A stretch of DNA of 64,000 bases from the NCBI GenBank assembly GCA_036925085.1, contig JAUPFP010000001.1:12859854-12923853 (forward strand), read 5' to 3'. Of the stretch, positions 12,911 through 23,850 are shown piece after piece. Under the pieces are notes generated by a model, which saw only the letters and a list, made by a program, of their open reading frames with translations, did not search any database and was not told the DNA's origin. Made by a program: the position numbers and the translations under genes. This DNA is from Brachycybe producta (lineage: Eukaryota > Arthropoda > Diplopoda > Playtdesmida > Andrognathidae). The stretch's first letter is position 1. Each line of letters starts with the position of its first letter.

Positions 12911-12990
12911 AGTTATTTTCCAAGAAATCGTTTTTTTATTCAATTGTATATTTTAGAACTCATAACAAACTATGATGTACATTGCGTTTA

Positions 12991-13026
12991 TATATTATAT
13001 ATATATATATTATATATATATATATA

Positions 13027-13081
<55 letters not shown>
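12991..13081. repeat. (TA)n microsatellite
   Basis: A nearly pure run of TA dinucleotides separates the exonuclease 3' end from a truncated fold-back element. The left end of that element appears to have been lost into this run. Confidence 0.9.
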
Positions 13082-13084
<3 letters not shown>

Positions 13085-13945
13085 GCACCCTAGAAATTGG
13101 TTATAACTCAGGCTACACTTGAAACGCAGAAACTTTTTTCTTAAACAGGTAAAAATTTAGAAAATTAAAAACTGAAAAATGGCCATTTCATAATTATAGA
13201 CGCACTAATGAACTTTTCACTTTTATTCATTATTGTGACAAAATAACATGCTGAACATAACAGTAACATTTAAATTAATAAAGTATATGACTGTTCTGAT
13301 GTTTTATAACTTAAAACATTGCTGCCACTACTTTAAACAATATTTATAAGCTAAAATGGTACTTTTCAGCTCTGCTATTGTAGTATAATCATAGCAATTT
13401 GCTTAATCATTACGTACAATGATTTCTCAAAAGTTCTCTGTAGGATATAAGTCCGGGGACACGCCAGCCATTCGAGAGTGGTAATATTTTGGTTTCGTAA
13501 ACATTCATTCCTTAGGTTACTGGAGCGAACTGGTGCATTTTCTTGCTAGAATACTAAGTGAACACCAGGGAATTGCCTTTGGTAGGTCAGTAAATATTCT
13601 TATAACATTGTCTGATAATAAACATTATTTTTTGGTTGAAATGAAGGCAAAGCTACTCCTTCCAAAGGCACTAAACATTTCTGATATTGTTAGGCTCAAA
13701 CTACCAAAATTTCTGAGGGGAAAAAATTCAATCTTGATGATCCTGATGGTTTTTCTTTTTTTTTATATTGAAAAAATGTGAGGAAAAAAAACACGTTTTT
13801 CCTAAACGAAATTTTGGCAGTGGGTGAGCCTAATGATATGGACAATATTACTGTAAGTGCCTTTGGAACGAGCAGCTTAGTTTTTGAAACGCATAGCTTA
13901 CGATTTATTTCAACCAAAACAAATCATTGATTATCAGACAACTAG
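13082..13945. mobile_element. Truncated relative of the Tc1-like fold-back at 17138-18622
   Basis: From CGCACCCTAGAAATTGGTTA onward the sequence follows the left arm of the 17138-18622 element, then crosses into its right arm (AAATTTTGGCAGTGGGTGAGCC, about 13812 onward) and stops at about 13945. The right arm is mostly missing and the left terminus is replaced by the TA run. No transposase is seen. Confidence 0.65.
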
Positions 13946-13948
13946 CAA

Positions 13949-14056
13949 CATTAGAATTTCTTTTCCTCCGCCCTTTTATGACGTCTGACCAAGTAACAAA
14001 CCAATTAGAAATTGATGACGTTCATAAAAGGGCGGAGCAAAAGAAATTCTAATGCT
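13949..14056. repeat. Palindromic MITE (GGGCGGAGC family)
   Basis: CATTAGAATTTCTTTT at the left is inverted as AAAAGAAATTCTAATG at the right, with CGCCCTTTTATGACGT against ACGTTCATAAAAGGGCG between. The same unit is at 33585-33697. Confidence 0.75.
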
Positions 14057-14220
14057 GGGCACAATTGCCTGTGATAAATTCTAGTTTAATTTTGCTCCTA
14101 TTATCCCCTCCCCTTTTTTATATTTGAATGAGAAAATGAGATTTTCATTTTCTCTGGTGTGCGCATGCACATCGTTTTTTCCTTTTTTTACTCCTTTCAT
14201 TTCAATTTAAGTTTCCCCCT

Positions 14221-14916
14221 TGTAACGTCCCGCCGGACCGATACAATACGCGGTAAACGAAAACTTTAAAACGTTCCCACTTACTGGTAACAGAGCTCTG
14301 ACGACGGGGACGGGACCGTTCCCGCAGCCGCCTCTCCCACGGTGCACCTCTCGGGTGGTGCCGGCGCGGAGCTTCCCTCGATGGTGACACGCCGCCTCGT
14401 CGAGAATATCGCGGTGAAACTCCTGTTTCACCGCGAGCCGACACGATTTACCGACCGAAAGAGGTCGGAAAGGACGCTGGAGTTTCCCCAACCCGGAAAC
14501 CCACCCTCCCACGGTAAACCCCCAAGAAAACACACGACACAAGCAAGTGATGAATTAAAAGTGTTTTAATTTACACTTACGATGGTTAAGATGACAGTGA
14601 TGACAGTGGGCTGGTCCGTTTGACCAGCCCCGCAAGCACTTTATACAAAGGCAAAAGGCCAAAAGGCCAAAGGCAAACAAAAGAAGAGAGACCCAAATGC
14701 CGGACAGTGGAGGTCCCCTTGACCTCCACCCACAGGTCTAGTCACATCAGCTGCCTCCAACACACTGCCCAGATTTCCTGTGGCCTAGTCAGCCACAGGA
14801 AACCTCCAGGCGAGAGGTCTGCTGGCACCAAAATGGCGTCCGACCTAACAGCCTACTGTAGCTGTCAGGGGCTGTCGTCTGCTCAATCAAAAATTAAAAT
14901 TGAGCAGACCAGGTTG
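14221..14916. mobile_element. GC-rich LTR-like insertion inside a fold-back repeat
   Basis: The segment starts TGTAACGTCCCGCC and is much more GC-rich than its surroundings. It breaks a repeat that is continuous in its relatives (15600-15640). A 5-bp repeat CCCCT (14216-14220 and 14917-14921) may be the target duplication. It contains AATTAAA-type signals near 14550 and a GGCTGGTC/GACCAGCC hairpin near 14610-14630. The right end does not match a clear CA terminus, so solo LTR is only a guess. A 75-codon open frame (14342-14569) is not recognised and is probably chance. Confidence 0.4.
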
Positions 14917-15710
14917 CCCCTTTTTTCCCCTCCACGTTTCCCTCTCTCCCCTCTACACTTTCCAACCTTTTTCCCTCTCCAATTTAATATCTTGGGGTTC
15001 TTGGATAGGGAGTGTGCAACATATAGTTGACCTTGAGAAAAAAATCGGTTCATTTATTCATTTAAATTTATATAAATTCCGATGTGGTTCAAGGTTTTTG
15101 TCCTTAATTGTTTGTACAGCGTTACTCACAGAATCACAGACCTGGCTTTATATATTATATATATATATATATATATATTATGCCAGGTCTGTGTGGGTAT
15201 CTATATCTGTCTCTGAAGTAACGCTGTACAACCATTGAAGCACGTCGGAATTTATATAAATTTGAATAAATGAACGACTTTTTTTCTCAAGGTCAACTAT
15301 ACGTTGCACACTCCCCATCCAAGAACCCCATGATATTATATTGGAGAGGGGAAAAGGTTGGAAAGTGTATAGAAGGAGAGGGGGAGAGAGAGAAAGGGGG
15401 AGGGGGTGACTGAAATTGAAATGAAAGGAGTAAAAAAGGAACAAACGACGTGCATGCGCACAATTGCCTGTGAATTTTGCTCGCGTCATTTATGACGGGT
15501 TACCCCACTAGTATATATATATATATGCCGGGAGCAAAATTCACAGGCAATTGTGCGCATGTGCGTCGTTTGTTCCTTTTTACTCCTTTCATTTCAATTT
15601 CAGTCACCCCTCCCCTTTTTTCCTCCCTCCACGTTTCTTTCTCTCTCCCTCTACACTTTCCCACCTTTTTCCCTCTCTCCAATTTAATATCATGGGGTTC
15701 TTGTTAGGAG
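14917..15710. repeat. Triple alternating fold-back repeat around (TA)n cores
   Basis: One unit of about 230-300 bp occurs three times in alternating orientation. Arm 1 (about 14930-15147) inverts into arm 2 (15181-15425) around a TA run at 15148-15180. The outer part of arm 2 (about 15322-15484) inverts into arm 3 (15534-15703) around ACTAGTATATATA at about 15510-15528. Shared words are CCAGGTCTGTGTG, AAATTTATATAAATT, GGTCAACTATA and CACAATTGCCTGTGAATTTT. A further copy is at 33180-33750. Three copies in alternating orientation form cruciform-prone DNA. Confidence 0.75.
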
Positions 15711-16029
15711 GGTATATTGAGACATTTTGGGCCCACCACTTCATTTTATCTTTGCGCTCTTTTGTTTTTGGGTTTTAAAACTTCGTGGACACCCTGTATT
15801 TTGTGTAGCTTCTGGGCCACTCGGTACTTTTTGTTACCGAATGACCAAGATTCTATTTTTGTATTGACCTTTTCTTTTCGCCTTTTGTAACTTCCACATG
15901 AGTGGGTTTTTACTGTTTTGTTTATGTTTTCTTCTGTTATCACATAAGTGTGAAAATTAATAATAAATTTAAATATTAAAATTAATAATAAATAAATAAA
16001 TAATAATTAATGTTATTATTTTGTACACT
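15711..16029. other. No recognisable gene
   Basis: AT-rich sequence ending in degenerate AATAAATAAAT runs. The stretch from TTGTTAGGAGGGTATATTGA to about 15900 may be another repeat, but no second copy is visible in this window. Confidence 0.5.
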
Positions 16030-16299
16030 GGTTTGTGGACCGTGAGCTGCAAAATGTGACAAATTACGAAATTTTCAATGAAATTGACAATTACCAAGAT
16101 AATTGCCGGAGTCGGTTGTACTGGCTGTTATCCGTGATGATAGACTCATCGTTTTTCTATGACCATGGTGCGCCACGAGTAGAAATGCATGTTTGTGCCT
16201 CTCTGAAAATTTAATCACTACTGAAGGGACTTATATTTTTTAAAAGTAGAGGGTGCTTTTCATGACCTAATTTTATTACATTTCATTCTTAAACTCCAC

Positions 16300-16940
16300 C
16301 CATTCTCCTATGTCTGAATTCAATTTCCTGTCCACACCTGTTTAACCTACCTTTCATTAAAATTAATTTCCCTCATCCCAAACTTGTTTGAACCCCCTCC
16401 CCCTATATGTGCCAGTTCAATTTCCTGTCCACACCTGTTTAACCTACATTTGATTAAAATTTCCCTCACCCTAAACTTGTTTGAACCCCCTCCCCTATAT
16501 GTGCCAGTTCAATTTCCTGTCCACACCTGTTTGACCTACATTTAATTAAAAATTAATTTCCCTCACCCCAAACTTGTTTGAACCCCTCCCCCTACATGTG
16601 TGAATTCAATTTCCTGTCCACACCTGTTTGACCTACATTTAATTAAAATTAATTTCCCTCACCCCAAACTTGTTCAAACTTGTTTGAACTCACACCCCTA
16701 TATGTGCCAATTCAATTTCCTGTCGACAGATGTTTGACCTACATTTAATTAAAATTAATTTCAATCACCACAAACTTGTTCAAACTTGTATGAACCCCCT
16801 CCCCTATATGTGCCAGTTCAATTTCTTGCCCAAACTTGTTTGTGACCTACATTTAAATAAAATTAATTTCCTGCCCAACACTTTGCTCAGACATTTCCCT
16901 GTCCTACATTAAATCAAATCCAATTTCCTGTCCAAACATA
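16300..16940 (+). repeat. Subterminal satellite array of P1, left, ~95-105 bp unit
   Basis: About six units carry CAATTTCCTGTCCACACCTG, TTTGACCTACATTTAATTAA, AATTAATTTCCCTCACCCC and AAACTTGTTTGAACCCCCTC in order. Units differ by small indels. The array resumes at 18720 after a unique spacer and the inserted fold-back. Confidence 0.85.
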
Positions 16941-17137
16941 ATTTGATTAGCCTTTTGGCTAAAAATAGTAAATGGTTATTTATTAATTGTCTAAAATGTT
17001 TTACATATAAAACATGAACTTGTACAAATTCAAGAAAGTATTTGAAACTGGGCTTGGGAAATTTAAGAATTGAGACAAAATATCACAACAAAACTTAGAA
17101 AATATATCATATTTGAAAAACTTAAACATTAATTATA

Positions 17138-18622
17138 CAGTGTGTTTCAGATATATAGATGCACCCCAAAATTGGTTATATCTCGAGTTAAACTTGATGG
17201 ATTCGCCTGAAATTTTCACCATAAACATCTTTTATTACAAACTTTCTGCTCAACAGAATATTTTTTCTTAAAAAGATAAAAATTAAAAAAATTAAAAACT
17301 GGAAAATGGTTGTTTCATAATTATAGATGCACTAATGAACGTTTCACTTTAATTATTGTGACAAAATAACATTCGGAACACAACAGTAACATTAAAATTT
17401 ATAAGGTATATGACTGTCCTGATGTTTTAGAACTTAAAACATTGTTTTCTACATACCTTAAACTAGATTTATAAACACATATACAGAAATTGTCCCGAAG
17501 CAGCTAAAACGGCACTTTTCAGCTTTGATATTGCAGTATAATTATGGCAATCTGCTTAATAATCTCGTAGCATGATATTTTGGCTCCGTAACCATTCCTG
17601 CATTAGGTTATCGGAGGAAACTCGGGAATTTTCTTGCTGGAATACTAAGCTAATGCTATAGAAGCAATGTTTTATGGCAGTACATACTCTCGTAAAAATG
17701 TCTGATAATTGCTGATATTTCTTTTGGTTGAAATAAAGGCTGAGCCTGCTTTTGAAAAACTAAGCTGCTCATACCAAGGACACTAAATCTTCCCTATATT
17801 ATTAGGCTCCCTCACTGCCAAAATTTTGTTTACAAAAATATTGTGGTTTTCTCTTTACATCCTTCTAATATGAAGAAAATAATAATAACCATCAAATCAC
17901 CTTGGATGATTTTTCTCCAATGGTGGTGGGAGCCTGACAAAATGCGAAGTATTTAGCACCTTTGGAATGAGGAGCTTTGCCTTTATTTCAACCAAAACAA
18001 ATATCAGCAATTATCAGACATTGTTATGAGAGTATGTACTGCCATAAAACATTGATTCCATAGCAATATCTTAGTATTCCAGCAAGAAAATTCCCTAGTT
18101 TCCTCCAATAACCTAATGAAGGAATGGTTACATAACCAAAATATCACCACTCTCGAATAGAAAACTTTTGGGACATCATCCTACGTGATTATTAAGCAGA
18201 TTGCCATGGTTATACTGCAATATCAAAGCTGAAAAGTGCCATTTTAGCTGCTTTGGGACAGAATTTCTGTATGTGTTTATAAATCTAGTTTAAAGTATGT
18301 AGAAAACAATGTTTTAAGTTCTAAAACATCAGGACAGTCATATACCTTATAAATTTTAATGTTACTGTTGTGTTCCGAATGTTATTTTGTCACAATAATT
18401 AATTAAAGTGAAAAGTTCTTTAGTGCGTCTATAATTATGAAACTGCCATTTTCCAGTTTTTAATTTTTTTAATTTTTACCTTTTTAAGAAAAAAATGCTG
18501 TTTAGCAGAAAGTTTGTAATAAAAGATGATTTGTTTATGGTGAAAATTTCAGGCGAATCCATCAAGTTTAACTCGAGATAAAACCAATTTTTGGGGTCCG
18601 TATATATATCTGAAATGCACTG
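17138..18622. mobile_element. Tc1/mariner-like fold-back element, 1485 bp, TA target
   Basis: TA flanks both ends (17136-17137 and 18623-18624) and the termini are CAGTGTGTTTCAGATATATA and its near complement TATATATATCTGAAATGCACTG. Almost the whole element is one inverted repeat: arms of about 690 bp (17138-17830 and 17930-18622) with a ~100-bp centre. There is no transposase frame. It is inserted into the left satellite region of P1: the unique sequence before it (ACTTAGAAAATATATCAT..) and after it (GAAGTTGGACTTA..) both occur in P3 without it, at 41630-41990. Confidence 0.85.
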
Positions 18623-18719
18623 TAGAAGTTGGACTTAAAAAATAAATTAAACTTAGAAATTTGTGAAAGTGATAGTAGAATACTATAGAACTTAGATTTA
18701 CAAGCATAGAACTTAGAAA

Positions 18720-19130
18720 TATAAAAATAAACCCTCCCCACCCTCCCCCTTCAATTTCCTGTCCATTAAAATTAATTTCCATCACAACAAACCTGCCCAA
18801 ACTTGTTTTTGACCCCCACACCATTCCCCCTATTTGTAAATTCAATTTACTGTCCACACCTGTTTGACCTACATTTAATTAAAATTAATTTCCCTCACCC
18901 CAAACTTGTTCAAACTTGTTTTACCCCCTCCCCTATATGTGCCAATTAAATTTCCTGTCCACACATGTTTGACCTACATTTAATTAAAATTATTTTCCAT
19001 CACCCCAAACCTGCCCAAACTTTTTTTTGACCACCACCACCCCTCCCAACCCCTTCCCACATGTGTCAATACAATTTCCTGTCATACACACACGTTTGTT
19101 CTTGGCCCTCTCACCATTATGTGTGAATTC
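18720..19130 (+). repeat. Subterminal satellite array of P1, second block
   Basis: Four more units of the same ~100-bp satellite, diverging toward 19130. They end shortly before the start of the small gene at 19286. Confidence 0.75.
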
Positions 19131-19285
19131 TAATTCCTGGCCAACACCTGCTCAAACTTGTTCAGATCATAGTGTGGCATCATAAGTGAAACATCAGCAC
19201 TTACAAAGCAAATTTATAAGGCAACTTCTTACTATTTCATCTCCAATACTTGACAGTATTTTATCAACAAATTAAAAAAATTAAG

Positions 19286-19558
19286 ATGGCATATGCAAAA
19301 AAGGTTGCCCTAGCACCTGTTAATCAGTTATCAGGAGAATCTATTTTGGCACCTATGAGCATTACAAAAAATGTTTTAAATGAATTGAATCAAGATATAC
19401 ACGACATTTTGAACAGTAAAAGACTAAATGACTATGATAAAGTTAAGCTTTATTGTCAAGCTTTCCATCATTACTTAAATATTTGGAAACAAAATGAGAA
19501 ACAAGAACCTATAATTGTGAAGTTTGGAAACAGTAACGATAAAGAAAGCAGTTTCTAA
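19286..19558 (+). CDS. Small Maverick-associated protein, 90 aa (function unknown)
   Basis: The ATG at 19286 opens MAYAKKVALAPV and is preferred over an upstream non-ATG start. The protein ends with TAA after KESSF. The middle reads LNDYDKVKLYCQAFHHYLN. An LxxxxKVKLYxQxxxxYL pattern near residues 55-72, with a KKxxLxPV start, is in my recollection typical of a small helical protein found in many animal Polintons; its role is not established as far as I know. No transmembrane segment or signal peptide is seen. It lies just inside the left satellite array of P1 and diverges from the minus-strand gene at 20089-21099. If the recollection is wrong, it is an orphan small ORF. The frame is intact. 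Confidence 0.55.
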   Translation: MAYAKKVALAPVNQLSGESILAPMSITKNVLNELNQDIHDILNSKRLNDYDKVKLYCQAFHHYLNIWKQNEKQEPIIVKFGNSNDKESSF

Positions 19559-20088
19559 CCAACAGAAATGAGGGAAGTTAATGAGTAAATTCTAATGGAT
19601 ATCCCAGCAAAATATCATAAAGATGCTCAAGGAATCTTGAAGACAATGTCACGAATTATTGCAACTTTCATGACAGCTACTTTCACGAAAGAACTATCAC
19701 CTTAAAAATGAGGTATAAGCGAAGAAGGACCTCTAGGCTTTTTGGTGCTTGGGCCCTTGTTAGGTACCTTTGTTGTTTTGCTGTTTAAGAAGAATTTTCA
19801 CAGGTACATAAAAAAGGATTTAACTGACTACTAGTGTTAAAATGTCTATTGTTTCTAAGCAGTAGTAGTAGTAGTAACAAATAAAAACAAGATTTCCAAT
19901 TATAGTAACTGGCGATATTAATGTGTAATTATCATAAATTAAAATAAGTCACAATGCACTAATATATAAAAATAAGTTTATTAAATAGTCATAAATTGTT
20001 ACGTTTGGATATTATTGTAATTGCATACATGTGATTCTTACAATTAATAATAGTAGTCAATAATAACAACACAGTTACCCTTTAGATG

Positions 20089-21099
20089 TTATTCTCTTTC
20101 AATAAACTGTGGATTTTCAGGATAAGTACTGCAAACAGGACAATACAGTAGACCCTCTTGATTTTCATGAAAATAAAAACAATAATCAAAAGTATTTTTA
20201 TGTATGAGTGGTATTAGCTCTTCGGTCCATGTTGGTTGCAAAACACATATGATCTTAGTGAGATCATTATTTTCATTCTCAGATATTTCTTTAAACAATT
20301 CATCAATCACATCCAATGATGATGATTTAGATTTGTTTCTGAGTGCTACTTTTATCTGACCCGTAGTTGCTGGTAATCGTCCTTTGCCATAAACATACTT
20401 AAATTTTTGCCAGTTCACAAAAGTATCACTTTTAAGAATTACTTTATGAAATGCTGCTTGCATTATTTTGCAACTGTTGAGTAAATGTTTATCATTATGA
20501 TTATTAATAAAATGCAATGCTATTTTTCTTGATAGCCAATTTTTGTATCTCATGCCTTGTACCCTCTATGATATAATCTATTGAGGTTTTCAAATTGTTT
20601 ATATGCAGGCAACTTTCAAACATTTTTTTCAGAAAGTTCTATTATTGTTAATTCTTGAATATTTTTTGTATTTTTAATGTTTGCCTCAACATTTGAATGA
20701 CCATTGCTGTTAAAGGTCAGCCTACGAAATTCTCCTTGGAGTTCATGGTGGCTATGATAATTTTGAAAATCGCAAAGTTCATGAAAATATCTTGCAGCAC
20801 AACATGCAATCCAGTCCTTGTAGCTTGCAAGAATAAACTGTGGTTGAGTACCTTTTATGATATATTCCTTAGCTAGGGCACAACTTGTTACATGACCACA
20901 AGACAAGTTCTGAATTGTTGTTTTTGATAAGTACAGTAGGATGGTGTTTTTTCTGCAAATGTTGCACTGTGTTTTTCAAAACAGTGTCATTTAGCAGGTA
21001 CAGCTGGCATGCCTTTGTCTTCCAATGCTTCATATTCTTCACAGTAATGTCTTTTTCCATAGGTGTGTGGTTTAGTGTCATAACCATTCCAAGGTTCAC
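20089..21099 (-). pseudogene. Unidentified P1 gene, broken into three frames
   Basis: Three minus-strand pieces follow one another: 21099-20869 (76 codons), 20906-20616 (96 codons, overlapping in another frame) and 20553-20089 (154 codons). The piece at 20906-20616 contains MSCGHVTSCALA, and the last piece ends with YCPVC, so small Cys/His clusters are present. The joints are frameshifts or lost introns. I do not recognise the family. It sits between the two satellite arrays of P1, convergent with the 19286 gene, and is presumably part of that element's cargo. The last piece has a plausible stop and could be a terminal exon. Introns cannot be excluded. Confidence 0.45.
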
Positions 21100-21294
21100 A
21101 TGGCTTTCACATGTTTTATATAAAATACTTTTTGAATTTGTCTAAGTACACCCCCTTTGTGATTTTAAACATTAACAATGTTCTATGCCCAATGTTAAAT
21201 TTTAATATTTCTATTCCAAAATTTCTACAATGTTTTAAGTTCTTGTTGTTATATTTTATAAATTGAAACATATCAATGCCATGAACATGTTATG

Positions 21295-21895
21295 GCTGGA
21301 AATTAATTTTAATTAAATGTAGGTCACAAACAAGTTTGGGCAGGAAATTGAATTCACACATATGGGGGTGAGGGAGCCAAGAACAAATATGTACATGTAG
21401 GACAGGAAATTGTATTGACACATATACACCGGGGTATGGGTGGTGGTCAAAAACAAGTTTAGGCAGGTTTGGGGTGATGGAAATTAATTTTAATTAAATG
21501 TAGGTCAAACATGTGTGGACAGGAAATTGAATTGGCACATATAGGGGAGGGGGTAAAACAAGTTTGAACAAGTATGGGGTGTGGGAAATTAATTTTAATT
21601 AAATGTAGGTCTAACAGGTGTGGACAGGAAATTGAATTTGCACGTAGGGGAGGAGGTAAAACATAAATTTGAACAAGTTTGGGCTGAAGGAAATTAATTT
21701 TAATTAAATGTAGGTCAAACAGGTGTGGACAGGAAATTGAATTCACACATGTAGGGGAGGGGGTAAAACAAGTTTGAACAAGTGTTGGGTGTGAGAAATT
21801 AATTTTAATTAAATGTAGGGAAAACAGGTGTGGATAGGAAATTGAATTCACAAATAGAGGTGAAAGGGTTAAAAGAAGTTTTAACAGTGCCCTCT
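21295..21895 (-). repeat. Subterminal satellite array of P1, right, inverted
   Basis: At least five ~100-bp units of the same satellite as 16300-16940, on the other strand (CAGGTGTGGACAGGAAATTG..). With the left array they make the inverted end repeats of P1. The next block outward, AGTGCCCTCTACTTTTAAAA, is the mirror of 16245-16262. Confidence 0.85.
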
Positions 21896-22888
21896 ACTTT
21901 TAAAAATATGAGGCACTCAGTAGTTAATGAAATTTTAACCAAACAGCATAGTGCTCCACAAGTGATGTAGTTTGTGCAAAAAGTTTACCTGTGTTTAGAT
22001 TGTAATAAGCCGGGAAGTGCATCAAAATGCCCTAAACTAAACAGCACCTTCGGAAAGTAGCAGTAAAACCAGCACCAAAGAATTCAGGTAAAGTTATTTT
22101 TTATATACACAAATGCACAGTTACACACTCACATACAATAATGCCCTCAATTTGCTGCCAGCTTCTTTTCCTTCAAAGAATAACTAAAAAAATATTTCAT
22201 AACTTCTGTAAGAAAAAACTAATTTCTTAAGTAATAACAAATTCCAAAGAATCACACAAAACAGCTTGAGGGCCACATTTTGTGGCTCAAATGCCACATT
22301 TAGTGGCTCAAATGCCACAATCATAATTTAATCAAGTGGCCGCCATTTTGCTTTTATACACAAAACAATAACTTCAAATTCATAACTTCTCTGGATGAAA
22401 ATTAATTTAATAAATAATAAATTAAAAAAAACATTTATAGCACGTGGGCTGCAAGCGTAATTCAACCCAAACACCCACTACAAAAACCAAAAATATTCCG
22501 CCTCACTTCACCCCTTTTTACGCCGCCATTTTGTTTTTTAGGGGCCTAAAAATAACTTTCAAAAATGTTACTCATATCAGCATGAGGCCACTTTTTGTGG
22601 CTCGTGGGCCACAAGCATAATTTGTCCATGCAAAAACCAATTTTTTTGGGTGGGGGTGGGTGAAACCTAGAAAATTTGCCAACCCCTTTTGCCACCATGT
22701 TGTTAGTTTGGGAGGGGGTGGGGTGGGGGTGACCTAGATAATTCACAAAACCTCAGTACACCTACCTGGGCATGGAAGTGATGTCATAACAGGACACACC
22801 CCTCATGATGTCACTTAAGTGCCGAGGTGGGTGTATGGTACTACTAAGGGCGTTATTCAAATTTTTGAAGTTCGTTCAAAGTTTAATG

Positions 22889-23119
22889 CAGTAAAGTCTC
22901 GAATATCTGAGCTAATTTGGACCATAAACAGCCCAGATACGGTCAAACTCGGTTACCGAGGAACAGTTTGTAGTGTTATGTATATTTGTTAAGTTGTAAC
23001 AAGCAAAAAGCCTGCCATGACTGTCATCACACAAATAAGAAAATAAAAAGCCTAAGCTAACAAATTAATTCTCCAATTAGTTGCAAACATGGATCCTTGG
23101 ATAATCGGGACTCTTACTG
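22889..23119. mobile_element. pogo/Tigger-like MITE, 231 bp
   Basis: CAGTAAAGTCTCGAATATCT at the left is inverted as GATAATCGGGACTCTTACTG at the right, followed by TA. The left TA is mutated. Internal GAGC..GGACCATAAACAGC matches the fragment at 11338. No transposase. Confidence 0.65.
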
Positions 23120-23216
23120 TATTTATAAAGATGTGAACTTGAATATTCCTTACCGCAAGTTTCTAAATTTATCTAGAAATCAATAAATGAAAAATCCGCC
23201 GCTAATGTTATTTTTA

Positions 23217-23520
23217 GGGATGGGACATTCGAATCCTCGAATTCCGTGAATCTTGAAAAAAATTTGAGATTCGATAAAGCTCGCTTTTTTGGTCTTTTGA
23301 ATCCTAGCCTAAAAAACGTTAAAACTTTGGTAAAATTAGTTGTAACTCCATTCATGTCCAGGATAGGGATAAATGTCACAAAAGTAATGTTTTATACGTT
23401 GATGTATAATACGTGACGTATTATACTGTATAAAATGTATAAAACAAAACCTATTATAAAATCACAAATTTTAATGCCTATAAAATATTAAACCCCACTC
23501 ATTGTATCACGTTTGTTTTA
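23217..23520. repeat. Two fragmentary interspersed repeats
   Basis: 23217-23340 resembles the GGGACGAATCC family at 1591 and 9158. 23385-23520 resembles the subterminal part of the hAT-type element at 7154-7824 (ATAATACGTGACGTATTATAC; then CACTCATTGTATCA). Confidence 0.5.
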
Positions 23521-23538
23521 AGAGCCTAGATACACAGC

Positions 23539-23850
23539 AGTAGTATAGTAAACTCATTTCTGCACCACTCTATGGAGATTAACATGGGGTTCATTTCTGT
23601 GCCACTTACACCTTTTAATGTGGTGTAGATCTGTGCTGCCGTATACATTCAGTAGCTAGACCGTCAAGATAAAGGGTGTTAAACCGTCAATACTGGTAAC
23701 TGCCATTGATGGTTTTATGCTGTCTATTTCAATGCTGTAGCTACTGAATGTATATGGCAGCTCACATGTTCACTACATTAAAAAGTGTAAGTGGTGCAGT
23801 AATGAACCCCATGTTATTCTCCATAGAATGGTGCAAAAAAAAAGTTTTAC
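23539..23850. repeat. Maverick-type terminus with palindromic ~300-bp block
   Basis: The block starts AGTAGTATAGTAAACTCATT and continues TTCTGCACCACTCTATGGAG. Arms of about 100 bp at 23555-23660 and 23740-23850 are inverted (AACATGGGGTTCATTTCTG against AGTAATGAACCCCATGTT). The AGTAGTAT start and CATTTCTGCACCAC words recur at 24358 and 59969. Confidence 0.55.

Larger units (their letters stand above)
16030..22845. mobile_element. Maverick/Polinton-class element P1, degraded, with satellite-bearing inverted ends
   Basis: The right end finishes ..TGTATGGTACTACT at 22845, the complement of AGTAGTACCATACA; the end at 40443 (AGTAGTATGGTACACCC) is the same terminus. Moving inward, both ends share, in the same order, a GTGACGTCAT-like block, GTGGCCCG-type repeats, CTTACCTGAATT, a GAGCACTATG block, AAGTAGAGGGCACTG and then arrays of ~100-bp satellite units. 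The left half has the mirror image from about 16030 (TTTGTGGACCGTGAGCTGC) through AAAAGTAGAGGG (16245) to satellites at 16300. The far left terminus is worn away. Inside lie a small plus-strand gene (19286) and an unidentified minus-strand gene (20089-21099). Termini beginning AG and long inverted repeats fit Polintons; the call rests on that and on the 19286 protein. A 1.5-kb fold-back element is inserted at 17138-18622. Confidence 0.6.

Noticed and set aside
14207-14569. Frames of 75-111 codons on both strands in the GC-rich insertion
   Set aside because: High GC reduces stops on both strands; no motif and no conservation evidence.
15500-15707. Small frames in the pyrimidine-rich fold-back arms
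   Set aside because: Same frames appear in each repeat copy and contain only simple-sequence residues.
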